Source of the DNA: Armatimonadetes bacterium UBA1398
Lineage (GTDB): Bacteria > Armatimonadota > Zipacnadia > UBA1398
Length of the DNA stretch: 50,375 nucleotides
Assembly (NCBI GenBank): GCA_002305165.1
Contig: DBQI01000037.1
Span: forward strand, 1 to 50,375
Direction: 5' to 3'
Shown piece by piece: positions 16,842 to 25,309 of this stretch. Position 1 is the stretch's first letter. Every line of letters begins with the position of its first letter. Both the position numbers and the translations under genes were made by a program. A model generated the notes under the pieces. It made no database searches. It was not told the origin of the DNA and saw nothing but the letters and a program-made list of their open reading frames with translations.

Positions 16842-18677
16842 TCACTCGGCCGCCGCCAGCATCTCCCGAGTCTGGTGAATCTCGATCCGTAGCGCCTCGG
16901 CCTCGGGTGAATCGGCTCCATGGCGCGCGGTCGCTACCTCCAGGGTTCTCTGGAACAGAGCTGATGCCCTCCGCAGGTCGTGCAGGCCATCGACTGCCGA
17001 TCCCACCGCGCACTCGAGGGCTGCTCGCTGCCTTATGTAGTACGGGTTGTACGGATCCAGCCGCACGGCTTCCCTCGCCCAGATCAGGGCCAAGGCAGGA
17101 TCACTCCGCGCCAACTGACGGCACATCTGATACCGAATCTCCCCATTCCAGGGCCATTTCCGAGATGAAACACCCAGAATCTCGATCGCCTCCTCGCCCT
17201 CCAGAGCGAGAGCCAAGGAGACAGCGGACTCGGGCCGCGCGAAGAGCCTCACGGAGGCTGCAAGCGCTTGCACGCGCGATTCGCCGCTCAAATCCTCGGC
17301 CCGCAGCCACAGTAGATCGGCGGTGCGTGCCGCGCCCTGCTGGGCTACCCACGGGAGCACCAGGAGACACGCCAGGAGCGGCGCTATGATCCTCCGCGGG
17401 CCGCTGACGGCCGATACAACCCGCCCCGGAGCACTCCCGCCCGCGCCCAGGGCTGCCCCGAGTAGCGCGAAGGCCGGTATCGCGACCGACAGCACGTCCA
17501 CGGACCCGTTCGCCATGCCGTTGAGGAGCCACGCGGCAATGGCGACGCGCAACCCGAAGAGGGCTCTGCAAGCGCTTGCACCGCGCCGAAACAGGGAGTA
17601 GACGGCCAGAATCAGCAGAATCAGGAACAGGACCGCTCCGGGAATCCCGGACTCACAGGCAACCTGCAGTGCATCGTTGTGGGCATCCCGAACGACGGCG
17701 AGGGTGTCGCTCCGGTCGGTCCCCACCCAGGGCCTACTCATGCTGTAGCCATCGGCGAACCCGCCTAATCCGGTGCCAAGAAGCGCCACGCGCGGTTCCG
17801 AGAGCAGATTCAGGCAGCTCTGCCAGATGAAGACCCGGTGACTCGCGCTACTCTCATGGCCTTCGCGCGACCAGAGCCCCACAGCGGCCAGTGCCGTGAG
17901 TGCCAGGCAGATCGCCGCGACGGGGCCGAACCATCGCGCCGGACGCCACGCGGTCAGGGCGACCGTGGCAAGGCCGAGGACCACCACCAAGATCGAGAGC
18001 CGTGAGCCAGCCAGCACAAGGGCGATGGCGCAGAGAGTCCCACCGACGGTGCGCGGCGCCCATCGCGGCCAGGGAGCGTGGTGAGGGGCCGAGGTGGGCC
18101 ACAGGGGCAGAGCCAGGCAGAGGAGCGCCCCAAGAAGGGCAGGGCTGTCAAGCACCGATCGCAAGCGCCCATCGGCCTCGGGCTGGACGGGCCAGCCAAT
18201 CAACCCGCTCAGGGAGACCAAGACCGCGGCAGTCATGACAAGCCCCATGATGCGCTGTCGTTCCTCTGGCTCTCGAAAGTTGTCATAAGCAACCCAGAAG
18301 GTAACCAGTAACGTGAGAACTCGCCGCAATGGCTCATCCGCGTAACCAGCGTTCACCCCAAGCACGGTGGTGATCAGCAGCCACGCGAAGAAACCCCAGG
18401 CGACCCACCCGGCCGTATCGCGTGGCGCGGCCTGCCTCCTGCCCAGGCAGGCTTGGTGGAGAACGTGCCAGAGGACCGTCGTGACGACCAGAGCGGTCAG
18501 AGTGGCCGCTAGCCACGGTACCGGGCGGCCTAGCAGCGTCTCCGAGATCAGGAGCGCCGCCAGGGCGGGCAGGGCGGCCGGACCGAGGTGAAAGAGGGGG
18601 AGCGCATCAGGGCACGATGATCCGGGCACGCTTGCGCCAACGGATCGGTAGCCTGTCTCTGATGCCTTGGAGGTCAC
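16842..18677 (-). CDS. O-antigen ligase/polymerase-like membrane protein (Wzy/WaaL type)
   Basis: A 611-residue polytopic membrane protein with about ten hydrophobic helices in residues 30-450. The periplasmic loop motif AHNDALQVACESGIPGAVLF is typical of the O-antigen ligase/Wzy family, in which such a His-containing loop is functionally important. The C-terminal 150 residues are soluble and TPR-like (DPALALIWAREAVRLDPYNPYYIRQRA). It may join or polymerise surface glycans; the substrate cannot be told. GTG 18677 has GGGGAGG just upstream and overlaps the DUF123 gene by 71 bases; GTG 18629 is an alternative with less overlap. Confidence 0.82.
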   Translation of the reverse strand: MTSKASETGYRSVGASVPGSSCPDALPLFHLGPAALPALAALLISETLLGRPVPWLAATLTALVVTTVLWHVLHQACLGRRQAAPRDTAGWVAWGFFAWLLITTVLGVNAGYADEPLRRVLTLLVTFWVAYDNFREPEERQRIMGLVMTAAVLVSLSGLIGWPVQPEADGRLRSVLDSPALLGALLCLALPLWPTSAPHHAPWPRWAPRTVGGTLCAIALVLAGSRLSILVVVLGLATVALTAWRPARWFGPVAAICLALTALAAVGLWSREGHESSASHRVFIWQSCLNLLSEPRVALLGTGLGGFADGYSMSRPWVGTDRSDTLAVVRDAHNDALQVACESGIPGAVLFLILLILAVYSLFRRGASACRALFGLRVAIAAWLLNGMANGSVDVLSVAIPAFALLGAALGAGGSAPGRVVSAVSGPRRIIAPLLACLLVLPWVAQQGAARTADLLWLRAEDLSGESRVQALAASVRLFARPESAVSLALALEGEEAIEILGVSSRKWPWNGEIRYQMCRQLARSDPALALIWAREAVRLDPYNPYYIRQRAALECAVGSAVDGLHDLRRASALFQRTLEVATARHGADSPEAEALRIEIHQTREMLAAAE

Positions 18678-19044
18678 GATCCTCCCCTCCCAGGAACAGA
18701 TGAGTGATACATCGGCAATCGCTGCAACCGAACCCGCGCGGCCCGAGCAGCCAGCCTGTGCGTGCCATCGCCGCTGCCAAGCGACACTCTATGCGGGCCT
18801 CGCTGGCTACAGCCACCGCCCCGAGGGGAGCGCAGGACGCGGTCAAGGCATCGATGTGCCATCTCAGTGGCTTCTCGCGCCTCAGGTGCCGGGCCACGCG
18901 TGCGTCCAGGCCGCCCATGGCCGAGCCGACGTATGCCACCGTCCCTGCCGGCAGATCGACGAGCCCCAGGCGCCCCACTATGCCAGCCCAGGGCTCCGCG
19001 AGCCGAACCAAGAGCACGTATGCGCCCGGCTCTCGGCTGCCCAC
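18607..19044 (-). CDS. DUF123 (GIY-YIG-like) domain protein
   Basis: A 145-residue protein matching the DUF123 family: an N-terminal GAYVLLVRL, then AYVGSAMGGLDARVARHLRREKPLRWHID and a late Cys cluster, GFGCSDCRCITHLF. DUF123 is related to GIY-YIG nucleases, with AYVGSA standing for the YIG part. In some archaeal and bacterial proteins it is fused to endonuclease III, hinting at nucleic-acid work, but the stand-alone function is unknown. The start is GTG with GGGGG 7 bases upstream, 10 bases after the pcrA stop, so it is probably cotranscribed with pcrA. Confidence 0.85.
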   Translation of the reverse strand: MGSREPGAYVLLVRLAEPWAGIVGRLGLVDLPAGTVAYVGSAMGGLDARVARHLRREKPLRWHIDALTASCAPLGAVAVASEARIECRLAAAMARTGWLLGPRGFGCSDCRCITHLFLGGEDRDLQGIRDRLPIRWRKRARIIVP

Positions 19045-19054
19045 GTCGCGCCCC

Positions 19055-21394
19055 CTAGAGCTTCTCCAGCTTCGCGTGCTCGAGGGACAGCTTCTTCACG
19101 CCGGAGCCCTCGAAGGCCACGGTGGCCGTGCCATCAGCGGTAACGGACACGACCATACCCCTGCCGAACTTCGCATGCCGCACGCGATCCCCTTGCTTGA
19201 AGGCGGCGCTCCCGCCTGTCGCAGGCCGGGCCGGGGCCGGGCTGGCGGGACGTTGGACCGGTGGGGCGGCGGTTCTGGGGTGCCGGCTCAGGGTATCGGT
19301 CAGGTCGAGCCCGAGTTGCCCACCCATTCGCTTCCGCATGGCGCTCAGTTCCGCCTCGATACTGCCGCCGATGGAGAGCGTACCTCCCTCCTCAACCACG
19401 AGTTCCGAGGGGATCTCGGTCAGGAACCGGCTGGGGTAGTTGCGCTGCATCTCACCAAACTGCATTCGCTCGGCCGCATGGGAGAGGAAGAGCTTCCGCT
19501 GGGCCCGGGTCATGCCCACATAGCAGAGGCGCCGCTCCTCCTCGATGGCCAGCGGGTCGATCGCGGATCGACCGTGAGGGAAGAGCCCCTCCTCCAGGCC
19601 GACCAGGAACACGCTGGGAAACTCCAGCCCCTTCGCGGCATGCAGGGTCATCAAGGTCACGAGTTGGCCCTCGTCCCTCATGGCATCGACATCGGACACG
19701 AGCGAGACGTGTTCGAGGAAGCTCGCGAGGGAGCCGTCCTCTGACCGCTCGGCGAAGGTGGCTGCCGCGTTTATGAGCTCTCGCACGTTCTCGAGCCGTC
19801 CCTCGGCCTCGGCGGAACGCTCCGCCTTGAGGGAGTCCTCATAGCCGCTCCGGGTCAGCACTTCGCGGATGACGGTCTCGGCTGGCGCTTCAGCGGCAAG
19901 GTCGATCAGTCCCTGCATGATCGCCCCGAAGCGGCATACCGCGGCAGTGCTCCGGCCCAGCTCGTCGGCATGTTGATCGGCCTGCAGCGCGACCGCGAGG
20001 AGGGGCAGGTCACTTGCTTGGGCGAGGCCACTCAGGCGCTCGATGGCGCGGGCGCCGATGCCGCGCGTGGGCGTGTTGATCACACGGAGCAGCGAGACGC
20101 TGTCGTAGGGGTTGAAGATGACTCGGAGGTAGGCAAGGATGTCGCGAATCTCCCGCCTCTCGTAGAAGCGCTGTCCACCTATGAGCTGGTATGGGATCCC
20201 TTCGTCCGAGAAGGCCTCCTCGAACAGGCGGGACTGGGCATTCGTGCGGAAGAGGACCGCGAAGGAGCCGAGTGACTCCCCCTGATTCCGGGCGGTAAGG
20301 ATGCGGTTAGCTACCCACGAAGCCTCCTCACGGTCGGAGAGGGCGTGGTAGACGCATATCGCTTCACCGGCGCCAAGGTCAGAGAACAGGCGCTTCTCAC
20401 TCCGGTGCGGGTTGTGCCGGATCACCCGGTACGCCGCATCGAGGATCGTCTGGGTGGAGCGGTAGTTCTGCTCCAGCTTCACGACCTTAGCGCCAGGGAA
20501 GTCCTTCTCGAACTGGAGCATTAGGCGCACATCGGCCCCGCGCCAGCGGTAGATGGATTGGTCATCGTCGCCCACGACGGTGATGTTGCCGTGGCCTTCC
20601 GCGAGCTGTTTCACAAGGGTGTACTGGGCGAAGTTGATGTCCTGGTACTCGTCAACTAGGATGCACCGGAAACGCTCCCGGTACTTCCCGAGTACATCCT
20701 CATGGCCACGAAGCAGCTCCACGGCGCGCATGATGAGATCATCGAAGTCCAGGGCATGAGCCTCGGCGAGCATCCGCTGGTAGTTCACATACGCCAAGGC
20801 GATGGTGCGCTCCCGATAGTCGGCCGCGGTCTTCTCGTAGTCCCGGGGGCTTAGGAGTTCGTTCTTGGCTCGGGAGACCTCTGAGAGAAGGGCCCGGGGC
20901 TTGAACGAGGGGTCTTGGTCCCCGAGGAGGAGAGATTCGGCAACGCGCTTCATGAGCGACTCCTGGTCGCCGGTGTCATAGATGGAGAAGTCACGCGGAA
21001 TCCCGAGCCGTTCGCCCTCGGCGCGGAGGAGGCGAACGCACATGGCATGGAAGGTGCCCATCCACATCCCGCGACTGCCTCGACCGGTCAGACCCTCCAC
21101 GCGCTCGCGCATCTCCCCGGCCGCCTTGTTGGTGAAGGTCACGGCCAGGATGGCCCACGGGTCGACGCCGCGTTCACGCATCAGGTGGGCGATTCGACGG
21201 GTGAGGACACGGGTTTTGCCCGTGCCCGCCCCCGCGAATATCAGCAGTGGGCCGTCACCATGGGTCACGGCCTCTCGCTGTTGGGGGTTTAGATCGTCGG
21301 TCAAAGGGTTACTCATAATGTAGGTTGCTCCTGCCCGTACACCCAGCAGCCCAGGTAGGGATGATGGCGCCGTGGGAAGGAGTGTCGCCTTCAT
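19055..21394 (-). CDS. pcrA: ATP-dependent DNA helicase PcrA/UvrD
   Basis: A superfamily 1A 3'-5' DNA helicase for repair and clearing of the replication fork. It has Q motif LNPQQREAV, Walker A AGAGTGKT, DEYQD (motif II), GDDDQSIYRWRGAD (motif III), TLHAAKGLEF (motif V) and VGMTRAQRKLF (motif VI). The last 45 residues (DRVRHAKFGRGMVVSV...) form the Tudor-like tail that binds RNA polymerase in PcrA, so PcrA fits better than UvrD. Two starts are possible: ATG 21394 with GGAGG 8 bases upstream, used here, gives an atypical 26-residue extension; ATG 21316 fits the family but has no ribosome-binding site. Divergently transcribed from ssb. Confidence 0.95.
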   Translation of the reverse strand: MKATLLPTAPSSLPGLLGVRAGATYIMSNPLTDDLNPQQREAVTHGDGPLLIFAGAGTGKTRVLTRRIAHLMRERGVDPWAILAVTFTNKAAGEMRERVEGLTGRGSRGMWMGTFHAMCVRLLRAEGERLGIPRDFSIYDTGDQESLMKRVAESLLLGDQDPSFKPRALLSEVSRAKNELLSPRDYEKTAADYRERTIALAYVNYQRMLAEAHALDFDDLIMRAVELLRGHEDVLGKYRERFRCILVDEYQDINFAQYTLVKQLAEGHGNITVVGDDDQSIYRWRGADVRLMLQFEKDFPGAKVVKLEQNYRSTQTILDAAYRVIRHNPHRSEKRLFSDLGAGEAICVYHALSDREEASWVANRILTARNQGESLGSFAVLFRTNAQSRLFEEAFSDEGIPYQLIGGQRFYERREIRDILAYLRVIFNPYDSVSLLRVINTPTRGIGARAIERLSGLAQASDLPLLAVALQADQHADELGRSTAAVCRFGAIMQGLIDLAAEAPAETVIREVLTRSGYEDSLKAERSAEAEGRLENVRELINAAATFAERSEDGSLASFLEHVSLVSDVDAMRDEGQLVTLMTLHAAKGLEFPSVFLVGLEEGLFPHGRSAIDPLAIEEERRLCYVGMTRAQRKLFLSHAAERMQFGEMQRNYPSRFLTEIPSELVVEEGGTLSIGGSIEAELSAMRKRMGGQLGLDLTDTLSRHPRTAAPPVQRPASPAPARPATGGSAAFKQGDRVRHAKFGRGMVVSVTADGTATVAFEGSGVKKLSLEHAKLEKL

Positions 21395-21510
21395 ACGAGG
21401 GACCTCCGCGAACCCCTCCTTTTTGACCCGAGCGAGATGGAGCGTGTTACAGGGGAAACGCTCTATAGCACTGTAAGGCAACGTGCGGACTTATTAGTAC
21501 ATACTGTGTC

Positions 21511-21516
21511 TAGAAT
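21511..21516 (+). promoter_or_regulatory. Possible -10 element upstream of ssb
   Basis: TAGAAT lies 26 bases before the ssb GTG in an AT-richer patch of the pcrA-ssb divergent region. The base 17 positions upstream starts GACTTA, a poor -35 match, so only the -10 element is proposed. Confidence 0.3.
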
Positions 21517-21542
21517 GATCTTCGAGAGGTGGCGTAGCGCAG

Positions 21543-21992
21543 GTGGCGGATGTCAACTACGTGTTGCTGACAGGGGTCTCGACCAAGCCGGCTCAACTCC
21601 GACGCAAGGCCTCGGACCAGACCAAGGCGGAGTTCTCATTCCAAGTCAATCGACCATTCCTCAAGCCTGACGGCGAGCCGGTCTCCGATCTGTTCCTGAT
21701 CGACGCGTGGGGCGAACTCGCCCACTGGTGTGGCGACCACGTGCAGGAGGGGTCGCGCCTGCTGATCGTGGGCACGCTGAACAAGGAGAGCTTCAAGACC
21801 CGCGGCGGCGGCAAGGAGCATCTGACGCTGGTGAAGGCCAAGTACGTCATGATGATCGATGGACGGGATGTCGCGGAAGAGATCGACGAGGCGAGCCTCA
21901 AGCCAGATGGCTGGGAGTTGGATACGGTCATCGAGCACCTGTCAGGACTCCTGGGCTCCCTGGAGCAGACTGCTGAGGTGAAAGAAGCATAG
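21543..21992 (+). CDS. ssb: Single-stranded DNA-binding protein
   Basis: A 149-residue SSB-type OB-fold protein: VNYVLLTGVSTKPAQLRR, FSFQVNRPF, FLIDAWGELAHWCGDHVQEGSRLLIVGTL and KAKYVMMIDG follow the SSB strand order. The C-terminal 45 residues do not end in the acidic DDDIPF-like tip that recruits partner proteins in most SSBs, but in AEVKEA. This may therefore be a secondary SSB or a primosomal-type OB protein. The start is GTG, with GAGAGG 13 bases upstream. It is divergent from pcrA and 75 bases ahead of dinG, giving a small DNA-repair cluster. Confidence 0.85.
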   Translation: MADVNYVLLTGVSTKPAQLRRKASDQTKAEFSFQVNRPFLKPDGEPVSDLFLIDAWGELAHWCGDHVQEGSRLLIVGTLNKESFKTRGGGKEHLTLVKAKYVMMIDGRDVAEEIDEASLKPDGWELDTVIEHLSGLLGSLEQTAEVKEA

Positions 21993-22067
21993 GACCGGAG
22001 CCTCAGGCAGCCGCCACGGCCGGCCAGCGGGCAGGACAGGAGCGCCTCGCAGCCGAACGGCGTTCCT

Positions 22068-24857
22068 ATGAGCGAGTGGGTACTCTGTGGCTACTTCCTT
22101 GAGCGGGGTCCAGAAGCCTTAGCCCTCGGCCTCGCGGGAGACTGGGACTCCCGCGAGGTGGTGCTTCGTCCCGCTGGCCCCGTGCCGAAGCACATCGCTA
22201 CTGATATGCTCCTAACCTCGCGAGAGCTACGGGAGGGCCTTTCCTGGGACGAGGCGATGGCCCAACTGCTCGGGCCGATCGACGAGGAGGGGTGGCTCCT
22301 CGGGCTGGGGGTTCCGCCCGTTGTGTCCACGCGTATACGTCAGTGGATCGCCCAGTCGGGCAAGCCCCTGAAGCTAGCGGACATCACCTCGGCTTTCGCT
22401 ACCGCATGGGTGATGGCGGGCCCTGTGGACCCAGCCGCCATCTGCCGTTATGCCAGTATCGAACCCGGTCCATTGCGTAGCCCCGCATCGAGGGCCGAGG
22501 CGGTCCTGAGGGCGCTGCCGGAGCTACGCCATGCGCTCGCCTCACAGACCCCCCTCGCTCTGCTCGTGGAGTGTCACGCCCGGCGAGAACTGCTTGAGTG
22601 GCCGCTGGTTCCTATCTTCGCGGCCATCCTACAGACAGCCATCGCCCGACTGCAGGCCATATGGGCGCCTGCGACAGTGAAGGCCGCCCTGAATAGCGCG
22701 CCAAAGCCGCGTCCTCCCTGTGGCCCCGTCGAGGGCGTCCGATCCGGCGCGGAGGAAGTGGAAAGAGCGCTCGGTCCTGATGGAGCCATCGCGCAAGTGA
22801 TGCCCGGGTATGAGTCGCGTCCGCGCCAGAGGGAAATGGCCATGGCCGTGGCTGCGGCGATCAGCCGAGGAGAGATCCTGCTCGCCGAGGCAGGGACGGG
22901 CATAGGCAAGTCCCAGGCGTACCTAGTGCCGCTGGCGCTCCATGTAGCGGCTACAGGCGAGCGGGGGCTCGTCTCTACGGCCACACGAACCCTACAAGAT
23001 CAGCTCATCGATCATGACGTCCCGCTCGTCCGTCGCGCCCTGAACCTGGACCTAGCGGTGACCGTCATGAAGGGCCGGAGCAACTACCTTTGCCTCCGGA
23101 AACTGGTGGAGGCCTATGAGGGGGCCAGAGACTCCCTGCTTGCTGAGGACCGTCTGAGGCTGCTGCCCGTCCTCTCTTGGGCTTTGCGGTCAGAGGCCCT
23201 GGATCTCGCGGAGTTCCGGAGCGACGCGGACGGCACCACGGCGGAGTTCCTCGCGTCCCTTGCCGCCAACAGCGACACATGCACGGGAACCCTGTGCCCC
23301 ATGCGGAAGGGCTGCGCACTGACCCGTCTCCGTAACCGTGCCGTGAAGTCGGACCTGCTCATCGTCAACCACGCGCTCTGGTTCGCTGGCAGCGAGGCGG
23401 AGATCATCCCCGACGTCCACCGGGTGGTCTTCGACGAGGCCCACACGCTCGAGGACGCGGCCACGGAGCACTACACCCTGGAGATCTCGGGCGAGCGACT
23501 CGAACGCCTCGTTCTCAGCCTGTGGAACCCCGGGACCGAGGAGGGGACCCTCGCCGCGGCGCGGGCGGCACTGGCCACGTTCGCCAAACCACAGGGAGCG
23601 GCGCTGGCACTGGTTGATGGCATGTGCGCAACCTGTAACCGCTTGCTCTCGTCGAGTTCGAGCCTCGGGACGCTGCTGGACGCCCTGGCGCAGCGGTTAG
23701 CGCACGACGGTCCCGGGCGCACACGGCTGCGGGCTGAGCACCTTGGCCACCCGCAGTACGAGGCGGTCTCGGAGGCCGTCGAGGCCGCGTGCGTCGAGCT
23801 TCGCTCACTTGCCGCGAGCCTGAAGGCATTGGCGGCGGAGCTCGACGAGGCCGAGGAGCCGGATGATAGCGGCGCTGAGGTCGTAGGTGGCGGGACGTCG
23901 CTGGTCACCCTCTCGTCCGCGTCGGCGGAGGTCCTCAGGTTCGCCGAGGAAGCGGAGGAGGTCGTCGCTCTCGAAGACCCTGACCGAGTGTTCTACGTGG
24001 AACGCACACGGTCATCGACGGTTCTGCGGGCCGCTCCGATAGAGATCGGGCAGACCCTCGCCAAGACCGTCTTCGACCGCCTCGCAACCGTTGTGCTGAC
24101 CTCGGCCACCCTCAGCGTGGCGGGGAACATGGGCTACTTCGAGGATCGTCTTGGCCTCGGTGCGCTCTCGTCCCGCCTCATCACGGCATCGTACGCGTCG
24201 GAGTTCGACTTCGCCACACAAGCGTGCCTGTGTGTGCCGACGGACATACCCGATCCGACTGATGCGGGTTGGGTTGACCGAATGGGCGCGGCTATCGTCG
24301 AGGTGGTCCAGGCCAGCCGGGGCAGGGCTCTCGTGTTGTTTACGTCGCGCTCCCACCTGGAGGAAGTGTGGCAGGCCCGTCGCGCGGAGATCCAGGACCT
24401 CGGGTTCACGGTCTACAGCCAGTTGGCGGAGCTGAGTCCGGCGTTAGCGGGGCTGAGGTTCGCGGAGGACACTCACTCAGTGCTATTCGCGACGCGGAGC
24501 TTCTTCGAGGGCGTGGACATCCCCGGCGAGTCGCTATCCTGCGTGGTCTTGACCCGGCTACCCTTCGCTGTGCCCACGGATCCCCTGGTGGAGGCGCGTC
24601 GCGAGCGAGTCGGTGAGCGTGGCGGGAACCCCAGGGAGGACTATTACATTCCGCAGGCGGTGATCACGTTCCGCCAAGCCTTCGGGCGGCTCATCCGCAC
24701 AAGATCGGATCGCGGCGCTGTCGTCGTGTTGGACCCACGGATCGCGCGGAAGGCATACGGCCAGGCGTTCATCAAGTCCGTGCCGGAGTGTCCCGTTGTG
24801 CGCCGGTCTCTTGGTTGGGTCACGCAGCATCTGATCCGGTTCTTTGCGTCCCCTTAG
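22068..24857 (+). CDS. dinG: DinG-family iron-sulfur ATP-dependent helicase
   Basis: An XPD/DinG-type superfamily 2 helicase of 929 residues. Walker A is AGTGIGKS (near residue 280). The four Fe-S cysteines fit Cys of SNYLC (about 342) plus TCTGTLCPMRKGC (404-416), and the DEAH box is in VFDEAHTLEDAA (about 457). Later motifs include VLTSATLS, LVLFTSRSHLEEVW and FRQAFGRLIRTRSDRGAVVVLDPRI. It would unwind 5'-3', acting on forks, D-loops or R-loops. The first 240 residues are not part of the helicase core and have no recognisable DEDD exonuclease motifs, unlike the exonuclease-fused DinG of Firmicutes. It follows ssb on the same strand. Confidence 0.9.
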   Translation: MSEWVLCGYFLERGPEALALGLAGDWDSREVVLRPAGPVPKHIATDMLLTSRELREGLSWDEAMAQLLGPIDEEGWLLGLGVPPVVSTRIRQWIAQSGKPLKLADITSAFATAWVMAGPVDPAAICRYASIEPGPLRSPASRAEAVLRALPELRHALASQTPLALLVECHARRELLEWPLVPIFAAILQTAIARLQAIWAPATVKAALNSAPKPRPPCGPVEGVRSGAEEVERALGPDGAIAQVMPGYESRPRQREMAMAVAAAISRGEILLAEAGTGIGKSQAYLVPLALHVAATGERGLVSTATRTLQDQLIDHDVPLVRRALNLDLAVTVMKGRSNYLCLRKLVEAYEGARDSLLAEDRLRLLPVLSWALRSEALDLAEFRSDADGTTAEFLASLAANSDTCTGTLCPMRKGCALTRLRNRAVKSDLLIVNHALWFAGSEAEIIPDVHRVVFDEAHTLEDAATEHYTLEISGERLERLVLSLWNPGTEEGTLAAARAALATFAKPQGAALALVDGMCATCNRLLSSSSSLGTLLDALAQRLAHDGPGRTRLRAEHLGHPQYEAVSEAVEAACVELRSLAASLKALAAELDEAEEPDDSGAEVVGGGTSLVTLSSASAEVLRFAEEAEEVVALEDPDRVFYVERTRSSTVLRAAPIEIGQTLAKTVFDRLATVVLTSATLSVAGNMGYFEDRLGLGALSSRLITASYASEFDFATQACLCVPTDIPDPTDAGWVDRMGAAIVEVVQASRGRALVLFTSRSHLEEVWQARRAEIQDLGFTVYSQLAELSPALAGLRFAEDTHSVLFATRSFFEGVDIPGESLSCVVLTRLPFAVPTDPLVEARRERVGERGGNPREDYYIPQAVITFRQAFGRLIRTRSDRGAVVVLDPRIARKAYGQAFIKSVPECPVVRRSLGWVTQHLIRFFASP

Positions 24858-24896
24858 GCGGGGGAACTGGCCATCGCTAGCAGGGAGGGCGTTGAC

Positions 24897-25304
24897 GTGT
24901 TGGAGGAGACAACGGGCCGCTGCTTCGCGTGCGGGCCCAACAACCCCATCGGCCTGCGACTGGAGTTCCGGTCGGAGGGTGAGGAGTACGTCACGGAGTT
25001 CAGGCCCGATGAGCGGCATCAGGGGTATGACGGCATCGTGCATGGCGGACTCGTCGCCACTGTGCTTGATGAGGTGATGGCCCGGATGCTCTGGCACCGC
25101 GGCCTGCCCTTCGCTACGGCTGAGTTGACGGTGAGGTACCGTATGCCGCTGAGGGTCGGCTCGAGAGCGGAGTTCAGGGCGCGAATCACCCGGCAGCGGT
25201 CACGCCTCATCGAGGGGGAGGCTATGGCCACAGCGGAGGACGGATCGGTGATCGCCACGGCTTCGGGACGGTTCCTCCCTGTCCGCGGCATCGAGGCGCC
25301 GTAG
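24897..25304 (+). CDS. Hotdog-fold thioesterase (PaaI-like)
   Basis: A 135-residue single hotdog domain of the 4HBT/PaaI type. The signature YDGIVHGGLVATVLDEVMA contains the HGG loop and the acidic residue on the long helix, followed by TAELTVRYRMPLRVG. An N-terminal CFACGPNNPIGLRLEF segment is seen in many such proteins. It would hydrolyse an acyl-CoA or another thioester; the substrate is unknown. The start is GTG at 24897, 39 bases after dinG. The gene ends 5 bases from the convergent VanW gene, leaving no room for a separate terminator. Confidence 0.88.
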   Translation: MLEETTGRCFACGPNNPIGLRLEFRSEGEEYVTEFRPDERHQGYDGIVHGGLVATVLDEVMARMLWHRGLPFATAELTVRYRMPLRVGSRAEFRARITRQRSRLIEGEAMATAEDGSVIATASGRFLPVRGIEAP

Positions 25305-25309
25305 CGGCT

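Noticed and set aside
21395..21481. Further N-terminal extension of PcrA to 21481
   Set aside because: The extra residues have no ribosome-binding site and overlap the likely promoter region; starts at 21394 or 21316 are better supported.
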